A stretch of 5,155 nt of DNA from Actinomyces sp. (GTDB lineage Bacteria > Actinomycetota > Acidimicrobiia > Acidimicrobiales > Aldehydirespiratoraceae): contig RFFY01000649.1 of assembly GCA_003697065.1 (NCBI GenBank), forward strand, positions 1 through 5,155, written 5' to 3'. The notes below the pieces were generated by a model. That model did not search any database and had not been told where the DNA came from. It was given only the letters and a program-made list of their open reading frames with translations. Both the position numbers and the translations under genes were made by a program. Below are positions 1 through 5,155 of the stretch, piece by piece; the first letter of the stretch is position 1; the number at the start of each line of letters is the position of its first letter.

Positions 1-325
1 CGTGCGCATGGCGGTGGGACGCACCGACGACCGGCGCTGGCTCGACCTCGATCACGACACCCTGGTCGCCCGCCTCCTCGCCGAGGCCGACGCCACCCTG
101 GGCGTGACCGGCCCCCCCGTCGCCGTCCGCGTCACTCCCTGGCTCGCCGCCCTGCCCCAGTACCGACCCGGCCACCTCGAGCGGGCACGCGAGATCGACG
201 AGCTGCTCGCCGCCGAACATCCCGGCGCCGTGGTGGCGGGGGCGGCGTGTCACGGCCTGGGCCTGCCGGCCTGCGTCGCCCAGGGCCGCCGCGCCGCCAC
301 CAGCGTGCTCGCCCATCTCGCCTGA
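1..325 (+). CDS. hemG: Protoporphyrinogen/coproporphyrinogen oxidase, C-terminal part (5' truncated)
   Basis: This is the last 107 or so residues of a FAD-dependent porphyrinogen oxidase of the HemG/HemY (CgoX) family; the gene enters from the left edge and stops with TGA at 323-325. The family removes six electrons from protoporphyrinogen IX or, in most Gram-positive bacteria, from coproporphyrinogen III, late in haem synthesis at the cytoplasmic membrane face. The diagnostic C-terminal pattern is visible: RVTPWLAALPQYRPGHLER, then REIDELL, then a P-G-A-V-V-A-G-A-A-C-H-G-L-G-L-P-A-C-V segment and a final G-R-R-A-A. The last segment closes the FAD-binding domain in this family. The N-terminal dinucleotide-binding glycines lie outside the window. 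Whether it uses copro- or protoporphyrinogen cannot be told from this part; the coproporphyrin-dependent route is expected in Actinomycetota. hemQ, a frequent neighbour in that group, is not downstream. Confidence 0.9.
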   Translation, partial: VRMAVGRTDDRRWLDLDHDTLVARLLAEADATLGVTGPPVAVRVTPWLAALPQYRPGHLERAREIDELLAAEHPGAVVAGAACHGLGLPACVAQGRRAATSVLAHLA

Positions 326-350
326 CCCGGCGCGTCCGTGCGCCCGGCAC

Positions 351-381
351 GGTGACAAGCGGCACTGTGACGTGGCGCACA
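351..381 (+). promoter_or_regulatory. Tandem CRP/FNR-family-like operator dyads
   Basis: Two 14-bp dyads of the form GTGA-N6-GCAC lie back to back: GTGACAAGCGGCAC at 352-365 and GTGACGTGGCGCAC at 367-380, separated by one T. The second one extends to TGTGA-N6-GCACA (366-381), one base away from the classical CRP consensus TGTGA-N6-TCACA. Viewed another way, the region is a direct repeat of GGCACnGTGAC (346-356 and 361-371) with a 15-bp period. In Mycobacterium tuberculosis the CRP homologue Rv3676 controls rpfA, so a CRP-type site before an rpf-like gene makes sense. The binding protein here is inferred, not shown. Confidence 0.45.
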
Positions 382-409
382 TCGGCGTTCCCCCGGGGCG
401 CCCGTCCAT

Positions 410-415
410 TACCGT
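410..415 (+). promoter_or_regulatory. Possible -10 element of the rpf-like gene
   Basis: TACCGT fits the loose actinobacterial -10 pattern TAnnnT. It lies in one of the few less GC-rich patches of this gap, and the stronger CRP-like dyad would be centred about 48 bp upstream of the resulting start point, a plausible activator position. No TTGACA-like -35 is present, which is common for activator-dependent promoters. This is a weak call. Confidence 0.25.
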
Positions 416-487
416 TCCGTGACGGCTTCAGAGACCGGCGGGCCGGCGGATCCACCCGCTCCCCCGCCGCGTGCCCTCCATCACGAC

Positions 488-492
488 AGGAG
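488..492 (+). promoter_or_regulatory. Ribosome binding site deciding the rpf-like start
   Basis: AGGAG ends 8 nt before the ATG at 501. It favours that ATG over the in-frame GTG at 471, which has no comparable Shine-Dalgarno sequence. Confidence 0.7.
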
Positions 493-500
493 CGTCCGCC

Positions 501-977
501 ATGTCCACACGGCACCGGACCACCCCTTCCGACATCCGCCTCGACTCCGGCGCGTCCGGCACCGCTTCGCGCGCCACCGGCGATGGGACCCCGCCGGCAC
601 GCCGGACGGGTCTGTGGCGCCGCCTGGCGGTCGCCGCCATCGTCCTGGCCGGCGCCACGGCGTGCACCCCGACCGAGATCGCCCTGTACCTGCGCTCGAC
701 GGCCCCTGTGGCCGACGCCTTGTCGGCGGACCAGCTCTACCGCCTCCGCATGTGCGAGTCGACCGACAACTACGGGGCCGTCAACCCCTCGGGCACCTAC
801 CGGGGCGCCTACCAGTTCGACCAGCGCACCTGGGACGACGTCGCCGGGCGCCACTTCCCCTGGCTGGTGGGCCGCGATCCCGCCACCGTCGAGCCCTGGT
901 GGCAGGACGCCATGGCCCGGGCCCTGTACTCCGAACGGGGTGCCCAGCCCTGGCCCGTGTGCGGCAAGAAGATCTGA
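501..977 (+). CDS. Rpf-like transglycosylase domain protein, secreted or lipid-anchored
   Basis: This is a 158-residue exported protein carrying a resuscitation-promoting-factor-type transglycosylase domain, predicted to cleave the glycan strands of peptidoglycan outside the membrane. Residues 1-35 are a polar N-terminal extension. A basic patch (RRTGLWRR, 34-41) and a hydrophobic stretch (42-54) follow, ending in A-T-A-C at Cys55. This could be a lipoprotein signal with an unusual Ala at -3, or an ordinary signal or anchor. The catalytic domain spans about 77-154: M-C-E-S (84-87) supplies the presumed catalytic Glu86, followed by N-Y-G (90-92), G-T-Y-R-G-A-Y-Q-F (98-106) and the terminal Q-P-W-P-V-C (149-154). 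Cys85 and Cys154 match the conserved Rpf disulfide. There is no LysM, G5 or DUF348 domain, so it is a minimal Rpf relative, and not assignable to RpfA-E. lnt lies 65 bp downstream on the same strand, so the two may be cotranscribed. Confidence 0.85.
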   Translation: MSTRHRTTPSDIRLDSGASGTASRATGDGTPPARRTGLWRRLAVAAIVLAGATACTPTEIALYLRSTAPVADALSADQLYRLRMCESTDNYGAVNPSGTYRGAYQFDQRTWDDVAGRHFPWLVGRDPATVEPWWQDAMARALYSERGAQPWPVCGKKI

Positions 978-1042
978 GCCGCAGGGTCGGAGCCGGGCGC
1001 TGCTGACCCATTCGGGGCGCGGACCTGCTTGACTCGCAGGCC

Positions 1043-2653
1043 GTGGACGCCGCCCAGTCCCCACCGACCGCCCCCGCCCCCGGCCCCCAGCGGAGCGCCG
1101 CCTCCCGACGGGCGCTCGCGGGGACGATCACCAGCGAGGTCGTCGCCCCGATCGGGGCCGGTCTCGCCGTGGCGGCGTCCGTGCCCCCCTGGGGCTGGTG
1201 GCCCCTGGCGGTGGCGGGCCTGGCCGGCTGGTACCTCCTGATGGCCCACCCGTCGGCGCGGGTCCGCTTCCGACGCTCGGCGGTGGCCGCGGCGGCCTGG
1301 CTCGTCCCGGCCACCGTCTGGATGCTCGACTTCAGCCTTCCGGGCTGGATCGTCGCCTCGGCCGTGTACGCCACCGGCTACGGCCTCGTCGGGGCTCTGT
1401 GCCCTCCCGATCCGGCGCGCCGCGCCCCGGCCTTCCCCGCCCTGTTCGTCGTGGCCGAGGCCCTGCGCTGGAACGTGCCCTTCGGTGGCGTGCCCCTGGC
1501 CACCCTGGCCATGGCCGAGGTGGCATCGCCGCTGGCACCCGCCACCCGCCTGCTCGGATCGCCCGGGCTGTCGGCGCTGACCGTCGTCGCCGGTGTCGCG
1601 GTGGCCGAGGCCGTCGCCGGACGCCGCCGCCCGGCCACGGTGGCGGCCCTGGTGGTGGCCGCGGGCGTCGCCGGCGGCGCTCTCGTGCCCCGGGCCGAGG
1701 TCGTCGGCACCCTCGACGTCGCCGTCGTGCAGGGGGGCGGACCCCAGCGCACCCGGGCCGACGTCTGCACGGAACGGGCGGTGTTCGAGCGTCACCTCGC
1801 CGCCAGCGCCCTCATCGAGGGTCCCGTCGACCTCGTCGTGTGGCCCGAGAACGTGGTCAACCCCACCCCCGACACCATCCCCACACCCCGACGCTGCGAC
1901 GCCCCCCTCCTGCGCCACGACGAGGCGGCGACGACGCTCGCCGAACTCGCACGCGAGCTCGACGCCGTCGTGGTCGCCGGATGGTTCGAGCGGGCGCCCT
2001 CCGACGACGCCAACGTCAACTACGTCACCGTCGTCACCCCCGACGGGGACACGGTCGACCGCTACGACAAGGTCCGACTCGTCCCCTTCGGCGAGTTCGT
2101 GCCCCTGCGCTCCCTCATCGAGGCCTTCAGCGGCGAACTGCCCGCCCGCGACACCCGCCCCGGCGAGGGACCGGCCGTCGTCGTCGCCCCCCTCGACCCC
2201 GGCGACGGCGTCCGCCCCGTGCCCCTCGGGGTGAGCATCTCGTGGGAGGTCTTCTTCGACCACCGCTCACGCGACAGCGTCCGCCACGGAGCCGAGATCC
2301 TCCTCAACCCCACCAACGGGTCGAGCTACTGGCTGACCATCGTGCAGACCCAGCAGGTGGCGTCGAGCCGTCTGCGGGCCCTCGAGACCGACCGCTGGGT
2401 ACTCCAGGCGGCGCCGACCGGTCTGTCCGCCGTGGTCGATCCGGCCGGGCGCGTGCGCGCCCGCACCGGCGTGGGGGAACAGGCCGTGTTGCGGGCCACC
2501 GTCGAACTGAGGCGGGGCACGACGCCAGCGGTGCGGTGGGGCCTGTGGCCCGTTCTCGGCACCGCCCTCGTGGTCCTCGCCGCTCTCGCAGCCCCGGCGA
2601 TCCGCCGCCGGGCACGCTCGTCGGGCCCGCCACGGGCCGTCGGCGGCGCCTGA
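1043..2653 (+). CDS. lnt: Apolipoprotein N-acyltransferase homologue with Cys-to-Ser at the catalytic position
   Basis: At 536 residues this is close to the usual Lnt length (about 510-540). Lnt moves an acyl chain from phospholipid to the N-terminal cysteine of lipoproteins, in the membrane with its catalytic domain outside. Hydrophobic segments cover roughly residues 33-200, beginning with the P-P-W-G-W-W-P-L motif (48-55). A nitrilase-fold domain follows from about 205 to 490, then a last membrane helix near 498-521 and a basic tail. Active-site positions are W-P-E (Glu269), Y-D-K (Lys343) and P-F-G-E-F-V-P (Glu351), matching E. coli Glu267, Lys335 and Glu343. The segment carrying the E. 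coli nucleophile Cys387 reads G-V-S-I-S-W-E-V-F-F: Ser400 (TCG, 2240-2242) replaces Cys, and the following Glu402 is kept. The only cysteines are C120, C242 and C285. Family membership is clear, but classical thioester activity is doubtful. The GTG start lacks a good Shine-Dalgarno sequence; no better start is visible before the first helix. The Ppm1 domain fused to Lnt in M. tuberculosis is absent. Confidence 0.88.
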   Translation: MDAAQSPPTAPAPGPQRSAASRRALAGTITSEVVAPIGAGLAVAASVPPWGWWPLAVAGLAGWYLLMAHPSARVRFRRSAVAAAAWLVPATVWMLDFSLPGWIVASAVYATGYGLVGALCPPDPARRAPAFPALFVVAEALRWNVPFGGVPLATLAMAEVASPLAPATRLLGSPGLSALTVVAGVAVAEAVAGRRRPATVAALVVAAGVAGGALVPRAEVVGTLDVAVVQGGGPQRTRADVCTERAVFERHLAASALIEGPVDLVVWPENVVNPTPDTIPTPRRCDAPLLRHDEAATTLAELARELDAVVVAGWFERAPSDDANVNYVTVVTPDGDTVDRYDKVRLVPFGEFVPLRSLIEAFSGELPARDTRPGEGPAVVVAPLDPGDGVRPVPLGVSISWEVFFDHRSRDSVRHGAEILLNPTNGSSYWLTIVQTQQVASSRLRALETDRWVLQAAPTGLSAVVDPAGRVRARTGVGEQAVLRATVELRRGTTPAVRWGLWPVLGTALVVLAALAAPAIRRRARSSGPPRAVGGA

Positions 2654-2674
2654 GGCCCGGGCGACCGCTGCCGC

Positions 2675-3145
2675 TCAGACCTCCACCGTCACCGTGACCG
2701 GCCCGTCGTTGACCAGCTCGACCAGCATGTGGGCCCGGAAGCGTCCCGTCGCCACCCGCGCCCCCCGGGCCCGCAGGGCCTCGACGACGGCCTCGACGAG
2801 GGGTGCCGCCTGTTCGGGTGGCGCCGCCGCGCTCCACGAGGGACGCCGTCCCCGTCGGGTGTCGCCGTAGAGGGTGAACTGGCTGACGACGAGGATCTCG
2901 CCACCCACGTCGGCCGCCGACCGGTTCATCACCCCGTGCTCGTCGTCGAAGATCCGCAGGTGCCAGATCTTGTCGGCGAGACGGTCGGCTCGGGCGGGCG
3001 TGTCGTCGTGGGTCACCCCCACGAACACGCACAGACCGGACCCGATCTCGCCCACCGGTCCGGACCCGGGATCGCCTCTGGATCCGCTCTCCGGCTCGAC
3101 GACGAGAACCCGGGCCCGCCGCACCCTCTGGATCAGGCCGCGCAC
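2675..3145 (-). CDS. dtd: D-aminoacyl-tRNA deacylase
   Basis: This 156-residue cytoplasmic enzyme hydrolyses D-amino acids (and glycine mischarged on tRNA-Ala) from tRNA, protecting translation from wrong-handed residues. The family opening R-x-L-I-Q-R-V follows directly on a GTG at 3145-3143, so I choose that start; the frame stays open to 3229 but the extra residues are Gly/Pro/Ala-rich and unlike Dtd. The active-site motif S-Q-F-T-L-Y-G-D is at 88-95, with G-R-R-P-S-W following at 99-104. The cross-subunit Gly-cisPro motif lies in L-V-N-D-G-P-V-T (144-151). Two oddities: about ten extra residues rich in Gly, Ser, Asp and Pro sit between the first strand and V-G-E-I-G (about 17-29), and the usual F-G-A before the last motif is F-R-A (136-138). 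It converges on lnt, with 21 bp between stop codons and no obvious terminator. Confidence 0.93.
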   Translation of the reverse strand: MRGLIQRVRRARVLVVEPESGSRGDPGSGPVGEIGSGLCVFVGVTHDDTPARADRLADKIWHLRIFDDEHGVMNRSAADVGGEILVVSQFTLYGDTRRGRRPSWSAAAPPEQAAPLVEAVVEALRARGARVATGRFRAHMLVELVNDGPVTVTVEV

Positions 3146-3152
3146 CGGTGGG

Positions 3153-3158
3153 ACCCTA
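3153..3158 (-). promoter_or_regulatory. Possible -10 element for a leaderless dtd transcript
   Basis: On the minus strand TAGGGT is followed by exactly 7 nt and then the GTG start of dtd. This spacing would place the transcription start on the first base of the start codon, an arrangement common in actinobacteria. dtd also lacks a clear Shine-Dalgarno sequence at proper distance, which fits. No -35 consensus is visible 16-18 bp upstream. Confidence 0.35.
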
Positions 3159-3200
3159 GTCGCCCCGGCTGTCGGTCCCCGCCGCCCCGGCCCGCCGGCT

Positions 3201-3215
3201 ACCGGCGCGTCCGGT
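3201..3215. repeat. Inverted repeat ACCGG-N5-CCGGT
   Basis: Perfect 5-bp arms flank a 5-bp spacer between two divergent genes. It could be an operator half-site pair, but arms this short are expected fairly often in DNA of this composition. Confidence 0.25.
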
Positions 3216-3271
3216 GCGACACCCGTCACCCGGGGTGGCCGAGCGCCGTCGCACCTGCCAGCATGGAGCGG

Positions 3272-3291
3272 CCCGTGCGACCACCCGTGCG
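3272..3291 (+). repeat. Short direct repeat CCCGTGCG, 12-bp period
   Basis: Two exact 8-bp copies (3272-3279 and 3284-3291) lie about 45-60 bp upstream of the glycosyltransferase start. A 9-of-10 match to the first copy and its next two bases occurs at 3211-3220. It may be a binding site for a regulator of the glycosyltransferase operon, or chance. Confidence 0.25.
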
Positions 3292-3333
3292 TTCATTTGA
3301 CGCCCTCCCCGCGGCGGTGAAGCCTTGACCACC

Positions 3334-4620
3334 ATGTCCGCCGACCGTCCCCTGCGCGTCGCCCTGCTGACGTACCGGGGCAAGCCCCACGTCGGCGGCC
3401 AGGGGGTCTACGTCCGCCAGCTCTCCCGCGCCCTGGTCGAGCTGGGTCACCACGTCGAGGTCCTCGGCGGCCCGCCCTACCCCGAGCTCGACCCCCGTGT
3501 CCCCCTCACCCGCCTGCCCAGCCTCGACATCTGGAGCGAGCCCCACCCCATGCGCAAGCCGCGCCTGTGGGAATGGAAGGACTGGACCGACGCCGTCGAG
3601 CACCTGAGCTTCGACACGGGCAACTTCTCCGAGCCCCACGCCTTCTCCTGGCGGGCGTGGCGGGCCCTGCGTCACCGCCGCCACGAGTTCGACCTCGTCC
3701 ACGACAACCAGACCCTGGGCTGGGGCATCCTCGCCCTGCACCGTGCGGGCTGGCCCGTCCTCGAGACCATCCACCATCCCATCACCGTCGACCGACGCCT
3801 CGAACTCGAGCACGCCCGCACCCTGCGCGAGCGCATCGGCAAGCGCCGCTGGTACGCCTTCACCCGCATGCAGACACGGGTGGCCCGCCGCCTACCCCGG
3901 GTCATGACGGTGTCGGCCTCGTCACGCGACGACATCCACCGTGATCACCGTGTTCCCCTCGACCGCATCCATGTGGTGCCCGTCGGGGTCGACCCCGAGG
4001 TGTTCTCGCCCCGGCCCGCCATCGCCCGCGTGCCCGGGCGTCTGATCACGACCGCCAGCGCCGACGTCGCCATGAAGGGCCTGCGTTTCCTGCTCGAGGC
4101 CGTCGCCAAGCTGCGCACCGAACGTCACGTGGAGCTGACCATCATCGGTCGACCCAAACCCGACTCCGCCGCCAGCCGCACCCTGAGCGAGCTCGGCCTC
4201 GACGAGGTCGTCACCTTCGTGTCGGGCGTGCCCGAGGAGCGCATCGTCGAGCTCTACGCCGAAGCCGAGCTGGCGGTCGTCCCCTCCCTGTACGAGGGCT
4301 TTTCCCTGCCGGCCATCGAGGCCATGTCGTGCGGGGTGCCCCTGGTCGCCACCACCGGCGGCGCCCTGCCCGAGGTGGCCGGCACCCACGGCGAGACCTG
4401 CTTTCTCACCCGGCCCGGCGACAGCGAGGCCCTGGCGTCGGTGCTGCGGGACGCCCTCGACGACCCGGCGTGGCGTGACCGGGTCGGGGCCGCCGGTCGC
4501 CGCCGCGTGATCGAGCAGTGGTCGTGGCGCCACACCGCCGAACGCACCGTCGAGCAGTACCGGGCCCTGCTGGCCGAACACCCGGGGGCCGCCACCGCCG
4601 AGCGGAGCGTCCCATGCTGA
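3334..4620 (+). CDS. Glycosyltransferase family 4 (GT-B fold)
   Basis: This 428-residue protein is a retaining GT4-type glycosyltransferase that probably transfers a sugar from a nucleotide-activated donor to an envelope or lipid-linked acceptor; donor and acceptor are unknown. The N-terminal acceptor domain starts R-V-A-L-L-T-Y and has the glycine loop G-G-Q-G-V-Y (21-26). Further landmarks are D-L-V-H-D-N-Q (120-126), I-H-H-P (146-149) and V-P-V-G-V-D (215-220) near the domain junction. In the C-terminal donor domain, Lys248 in M-K-G-L corresponds to the conserved phosphate-binding Lys, and the E-x7-E motif is complete as E-G-F-S-L-P-A-I-E (Glu321, Glu329), followed by G-G-A-L-P-E-V. There is no signal peptide or membrane helix, so it is cytoplasmic or membrane-associated. 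I prefer ATG 3334 over the in-frame TTG at 3325 because GGTGAAG (3316-3322) is only 2 nt from the TTG. The end overlaps the next gene by 7 bp, indicating translational coupling. Confidence 0.9.
   Translation: MSADRPLRVALLTYRGKPHVGGQGVYVRQLSRALVELGHHVEVLGGPPYPELDPRVPLTRLPSLDIWSEPHPMRKPRLWEWKDWTDAVEHLSFDTGNFSEPHAFSWRAWRALRHRRHEFDLVHDNQTLGWGILALHRAGWPVLETIHHPITVDRRLELEHARTLRERIGKRRWYAFTRMQTRVARRLPRVMTVSASSRDDIHRDHRVPLDRIHVVPVGVDPEVFSPRPAIARVPGRLITTASADVAMKGLRFLLEAVAKLRTERHVELTIIGRPKPDSAASRTLSELGLDEVVTFVSGVPEERIVELYAEAELAVVPSLYEGFSLPAIEAMSCGVPLVATTGGALPEVAGTHGETCFLTRPGDSEALASVLRDALDDPAWRDRVGAAGRRRVIEQWSWRHTAERTVEQYRALLAEHPGAATAERSVPC
4604..4607 (+). promoter_or_regulatory. Ribosome binding site of the methyltransferase gene, inside the glycosyltransferase gene
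   Basis: GGAG lies 6 nt before the ATG at 4614, within the last codons of the upstream gene. It supports this start and coupled translation of the two genes. Confidence 0.6.
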
Positions 4621-5155
4621 CGGTGGACTACGACCGTCTCGACCTCACCCCCGGCGATCTCCTCCTCGATCTGGGGTGCGGCTTCGGCCGCCACGCCTAC
4701 GAGGCCCTCGCCCGCGGCGCCCACGTCGTCACCTGTGACATGGCCCGACCCGAGCTCGAGAGCATCCGCGACACCCACCCCCTGCTCGTCGAGCAGGGAA
4801 GCGTCGCCGCCGACCTCACCTGCGCCCCGGTCAACGGCGACGGGACGCGTCTCCCCTTCGCCGACGCCACCTTCGACCGGATCATCGCCTCGGAGGTGCT
4901 CGAGCACGTCCCCGACGACGCCGCCGCCTACGCCGAGCTGGCCCGGGTGCTCAAGCCCGGCGGGATCCTCGCCGTGACCGTCCCCTCCTGGCTGCCCGAA
5001 CGGGTCTGCTGGGCCCTGTCGTCGGACTACCACGCTCCCGCGGCCGAAGGCGGCCACGTGCGCATCTACACCCGCCGCCGGGTGCGGGCGTGCCTGCGGG
5101 CGGCCGGCCTGGTGCCCGGTGCCTCCCACCGGGCCCACGCCCTGCACTCGCCCTA
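4614..5155 (+). CDS. Class I SAM-dependent methyltransferase (3' truncated)
   Basis: The first 180 residues are present; the frame is still open at the right edge. It is a Rossmann-fold methyltransferase using S-adenosylmethionine. Motif I is L-L-D-L-G-C-G-F-G-R (17-26). The acidic residue expected to hold the SAM ribose is Asp42 in V-T-C-D. An adenine-binding segment N-G-D-G-T-R-L-P-F (74-82) follows, then F-D-R-I-I-A-S-E-V-L-E-H (87-98) and the post-motif L-K-P-G-G (113-117). The later W-L-P-E-R and G-G-H-V-R-I-Y segments belong to the substrate side. The ATG sits in ATGCTGA, overlapping the glycosyltransferase stop, so the two are almost certainly cotranscribed and likely act on one product. 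The fold resembles UbiE/Methyltransf_11 proteins; a quinone substrate cannot be excluded, but the context favours a glycan or glycolipid. The substrate is unknown. Confidence 0.88.
   Translation, partial: MLTVDYDRLDLTPGDLLLDLGCGFGRHAYEALARGAHVVTCDMARPELESIRDTHPLLVEQGSVAADLTCAPVNGDGTRLPFADATFDRIIASEVLEHVPDDAAAYAELARVLKPGGILAVTVPSWLPERVCWALSSDYHAPAAEGGHVRIYTRRRVRACLRAAGLVPGASHRAHALHSP

Larger units (their letters stand above)
326..500 (+). promoter_or_regulatory. Intergenic regulatory region upstream of the rpf-like gene
   Basis: This 175-bp gap holds no convincing gene. It contains two adjacent GTGA-N6-GCAC dyads (listed separately), a possible extended -10 hexamer TACCGT at 410-415 without a recognisable -35, and a ribosome binding site at 488-492. 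If TACCGT is used, transcription would begin near 422 and leave a leader of roughly 80 nt. A short GC hairpin, GGCGC/GCGCC (329-333 with 340-344), follows the haem gene's stop codon but lacks a T-tract, so it is at best a weak terminator. I looked for the ydaO-type c-di-AMP riboswitch known upstream of some actinobacterial rpf genes and did not recognise its conserved segments. Confidence 0.5.
3146..3333. promoter_or_regulatory. Divergent intergenic region between dtd and the glycosyltransferase gene
   Basis: This 188-bp region should carry promoters for both flanking genes. For dtd a -10-like TAGGGT is visible on the minus strand (listed separately). For the glycosyltransferase I cannot assign a promoter; TTGACG at 3297-3302 looks like a -35 but lies too close to the start for a matching -10. 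Small symmetric or repeated elements are present: ACCGG-N5-CCGGT (3201-3215), CACCC-G-GGGTG (3227-3237) and a CCCGTGCG direct repeat (3272-3279, 3284-3291). A near copy of the last one, CCGGTGCGAC, lies at 3211-3220. None matches an operator I can name. Confidence 0.4.

Noticed and set aside
471..500. Upstream GTG start adding ten residues to the rpf-like protein
   Set aside because: The AGGAG at 488-492 is well placed for ATG 501 and lies inside the would-be extension.
326..500. c-di-AMP (ydaO-type) riboswitch upstream of the rpf-like gene
   Set aside because: I looked because such switches precede rpf genes in some actinobacteria, but I could not recognise the conserved segments and the likely leader is too short.
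984..1009. GGGTC/GACCC inverted repeat between the rpf-like gene and lnt
   Set aside because: A 5-bp stem with a 16-nt loop and no T-tract is not a credible terminator; cotranscription remains possible.
809..2263. A 484-codon open frame on the minus strand opposite lnt
   Set aside because: Its translation is a low-complexity Gly/Asp/Arg/His-rich product with no domain, while the plus strand encodes a clear Lnt with family motifs. Long antisense frames are expected at this GC content.
2624..2638. GGCCC-N5-GGGCC hairpin near the end of lnt as a terminator
   Set aside because: It lies inside the coding sequence, has a short stem and has no T-tract on either strand.
3146..3229. N-terminal extension of Dtd from 3229
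   Set aside because: The added 28 residues are Gly/Pro/Ala/Arg-rich and precede the family's standard N-terminus; the GTG at 3145 restores normal length.
2729..3328. Plus-strand open frame opposite dtd
   Set aside because: The minus strand carries unmistakable Dtd motifs; the plus-strand product resembles nothing.
3263..3328. A 21-codon upstream frame (ATG 3263, TGA 3326-3328) ending 5 nt before the glycosyltransferase ATG
   Set aside because: It could be a leader peptide, but it has no Shine-Dalgarno sequence and no attenuator structure or run of regulatory codons.
3922..5147. Long minus-strand open frames opposite the glycosyltransferase and methyltransferase
   Set aside because: They mirror the codon structure of the real genes, show biased Gly/Val/Asp composition and have no recognisable motif.

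Overview
The window is very GC-rich coding DNA with strong G/C preference at third codon positions, several GTG starts and tightly packed genes. Together with an Rpf-type peptidoglycan hydrolase and an Lnt whose active-site segment resembles the mycobacterial S-x-C-W-E form, this points to a high-GC Actinomycetota chromosome. From recalled sequence patterns an Acidimicrobiia-like lineage is my best guess, but that is inference. I see no mobile element, CRISPR array, tRNA or rRNA; this looks like ordinary chromosomal backbone.

Layout: (1) bases 1-325 hold the C-terminal end of a HemG/HemY-type porphyrinogen oxidase (haem synthesis). (2) A 175-bp regulatory gap contains two back-to-back GTGA-N6-GCAC dyads that look like CRP-family operators, followed by (3) a 158-residue exported Rpf-like transglycosylase (501-977). 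(4) After 65 bp comes a 536-residue apolipoprotein N-acyltransferase (Lnt) homologue (1043-2653), whose predicted catalytic cysteine is a serine. (5) dtd, a D-aminoacyl-tRNA deacylase, lies convergently on the minus strand (2675-3145) and has a small N-terminal insertion. (6) A 188-bp divergent intergenic region separates dtd from (7) a GT4 glycosyltransferase (3334-4620). That gene overlaps by 7 bp with (8) a class I SAM-dependent methyltransferase, which runs off the right edge (4614-5155).

How they fit together: the Rpf-like protein and Lnt both act at the cell envelope, remodelling peptidoglycan and maturing lipoproteins. The glycosyltransferase and methyltransferase are translationally coupled and probably modify the same unidentified glycan or glycolipid. 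The haem enzyme and Dtd are housekeeping functions. The observations most worth a second look are the Cys-to-Ser change in Lnt and the tandem CRP-like sites in front of the rpf-like gene.
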